NCBI GenBank assembly: GCA_025362735.1
Contig: JANYFL010000009.1
Coordinates: 1 to 64,000, forward strand
DNA from: Betaproteobacteria bacterium
Lineage (GTDB): Bacteria; Pseudomonadota; Gammaproteobacteria; Burkholderiales; Burkholderiaceae_D
Length of the DNA: 64,000 nucleotides
Reading direction: 5' to 3'
Every line of letters starts with the position of its first letter. Position 1 is the stretch's first letter. Positions 63,733-64,000 of this stretch are shown here, in pieces. A model generated the notes under the pieces. The model was not told the origin of the DNA, made no database searches, and saw only the letters and a list, made by a program, of their open reading frames with translations. A program made the translations under genes and the position numbers.

Positions 63733-64000
63733 ATGAAATTGCACTGGTCACCTCGCTCCCCTTTTGTGCGCAAAGTATTGATCGTGGCTCATGAAACCGG
63801 ACAGTTTGACCGCTTGGAAAAAGTACGCTCCGTCGTCGCAATGACAAAACCAAATGAGCAGTTGATGCGAGTGAATCCTTTCAACAAGATTCCGACATTG
63901 GTCCTGGATGACGGACGAATCCTTTTTGATTCCGACTTGATCAGCGAATACCTGGATAGTTTGCATAGCGGTACCAAAATGGTTCCATCTGATTCTTCCG
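63733..64000 (+). CDS. Glutathione S-transferase, 3'-truncated by window end
   Basis: The frame stays open to base 64000. The start of a GST is visible: MKLHWSPRSPFVRKVLIVAH, then NPFNKIPTLVLDDG (cis-Pro thioredoxin fold) and LFDSDLISEYLDS. Only the N-terminal domain of about 89 residues is seen. ATG 63733 has a family-like N-terminus; ATG 63667 overlapping the preceding stop would add 22 residues. It presumably conjugates or isomerises an electrophilic intermediate. Confidence 0.85.
   Translation, partial: MKLHWSPRSPFVRKVLIVAHETGQFDRLEKVRSVVAMTKPNEQLMRVNPFNKIPTLVLDDGRILFDSDLISEYLDSLHSGTKMVPSDSS

Noticed and set aside
1-64000. CRISPR array, rRNA operon, prophage or insertion-sequence transposase
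   Set aside because: No regularly spaced repeats, rRNA segments, phage structural genes or transposase motifs were seen.

Overview
The window looks like one contig from a betaproteobacterium, most likely a member of the Burkholderiales. The main reason is gene order: glyQ-glyS-gmhB-plsC-ygjP-gloA, then rsmA-pdxA-surA-lptD facing amgK-murU-pepP-ubiH-dusB-fis-purH-ruvC-ruvA-ruvB, then lpxH-ppiB-TPR facing cysS-alkA-accA-tilS, and lysC-tRNA-Ser. These blocks are familiar from that order. No genus can be named from this alone. Position 1 is not a natural start: bases 1-102 are a reverse-complement, silently diverged copy of the adjacent glyQ segment, which points to a strain-mixed or fold-back assembly end.

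Bases 1-39255 are mostly housekeeping: tRNA charging and modification, LPS heptose, lipid A and LptD assembly, peptidoglycan recycling, ubiquinone, purines, Holliday-junction processing, fatty-acid synthesis and the aspartate pathway. Foreign-looking pieces sit between conserved neighbours. They are a KOW-TIR protein (5666-6439), a GC-rich NADPH oxidoreductase (20260-21309), a zinc-ribbon/RDD membrane protein with a Cys-rich secreted partner (21334-23405), an AbrB-Doc toxin-antitoxin pair directly before ruvC (23649-24266), and a peroxiredoxin between ruvC and ruvA. Intergenic gaps carry several palindromic repeat families, including a 159-bp element with 19-bp terminal inverted repeats.

From the tRNA-Ser(GCU) to the window end (39339-64000) lies an unbroken accessory catabolic region. 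It encodes outer-membrane uptake (TonB receptor), exported proteins (BBE-like flavoprotein, SnoaL-like protein, lipoprotein hydrolase), two CocE/NonD hydrolases, a PDC-hydrolase-like amidohydrolase, a cyclase-family hydrolase, a cupin, a VOC protein, three SDRs, a CrtI-like flavoprotein and a GST. It also has a beta-oxidation-like end stage: hydroxyacyl dehydrogenase, DUF849/BKACE cleavage enzyme and PcaF-like thiolase. IclR and LysR regulators lie inside it. The substrate cannot be read from sequence. The gene set suggests import, hydrolysis and oxidation of a bulky ester- or lactone-containing natural product or xenobiotic, and its conversion to CoA thioesters.

Two regulatory patterns tie this region together. 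A palindromic core (TACARTTGTA or TACATATGTA, with a GCGTATTAC-like arm) recurs in four promoter regions and may be the IclR operator. A 30-bp near-repeat (25/30 identical) lies upstream of the TonB receptor and between the LysR gene and the CrtI-like gene, and is a candidate LysR operator. Two alpha/beta-hydrolases here have Ala where the nucleophilic Ser should be, and one SDR has His in place of the catalytic Tyr, so part of the pathway may use non-canonical chemistry.
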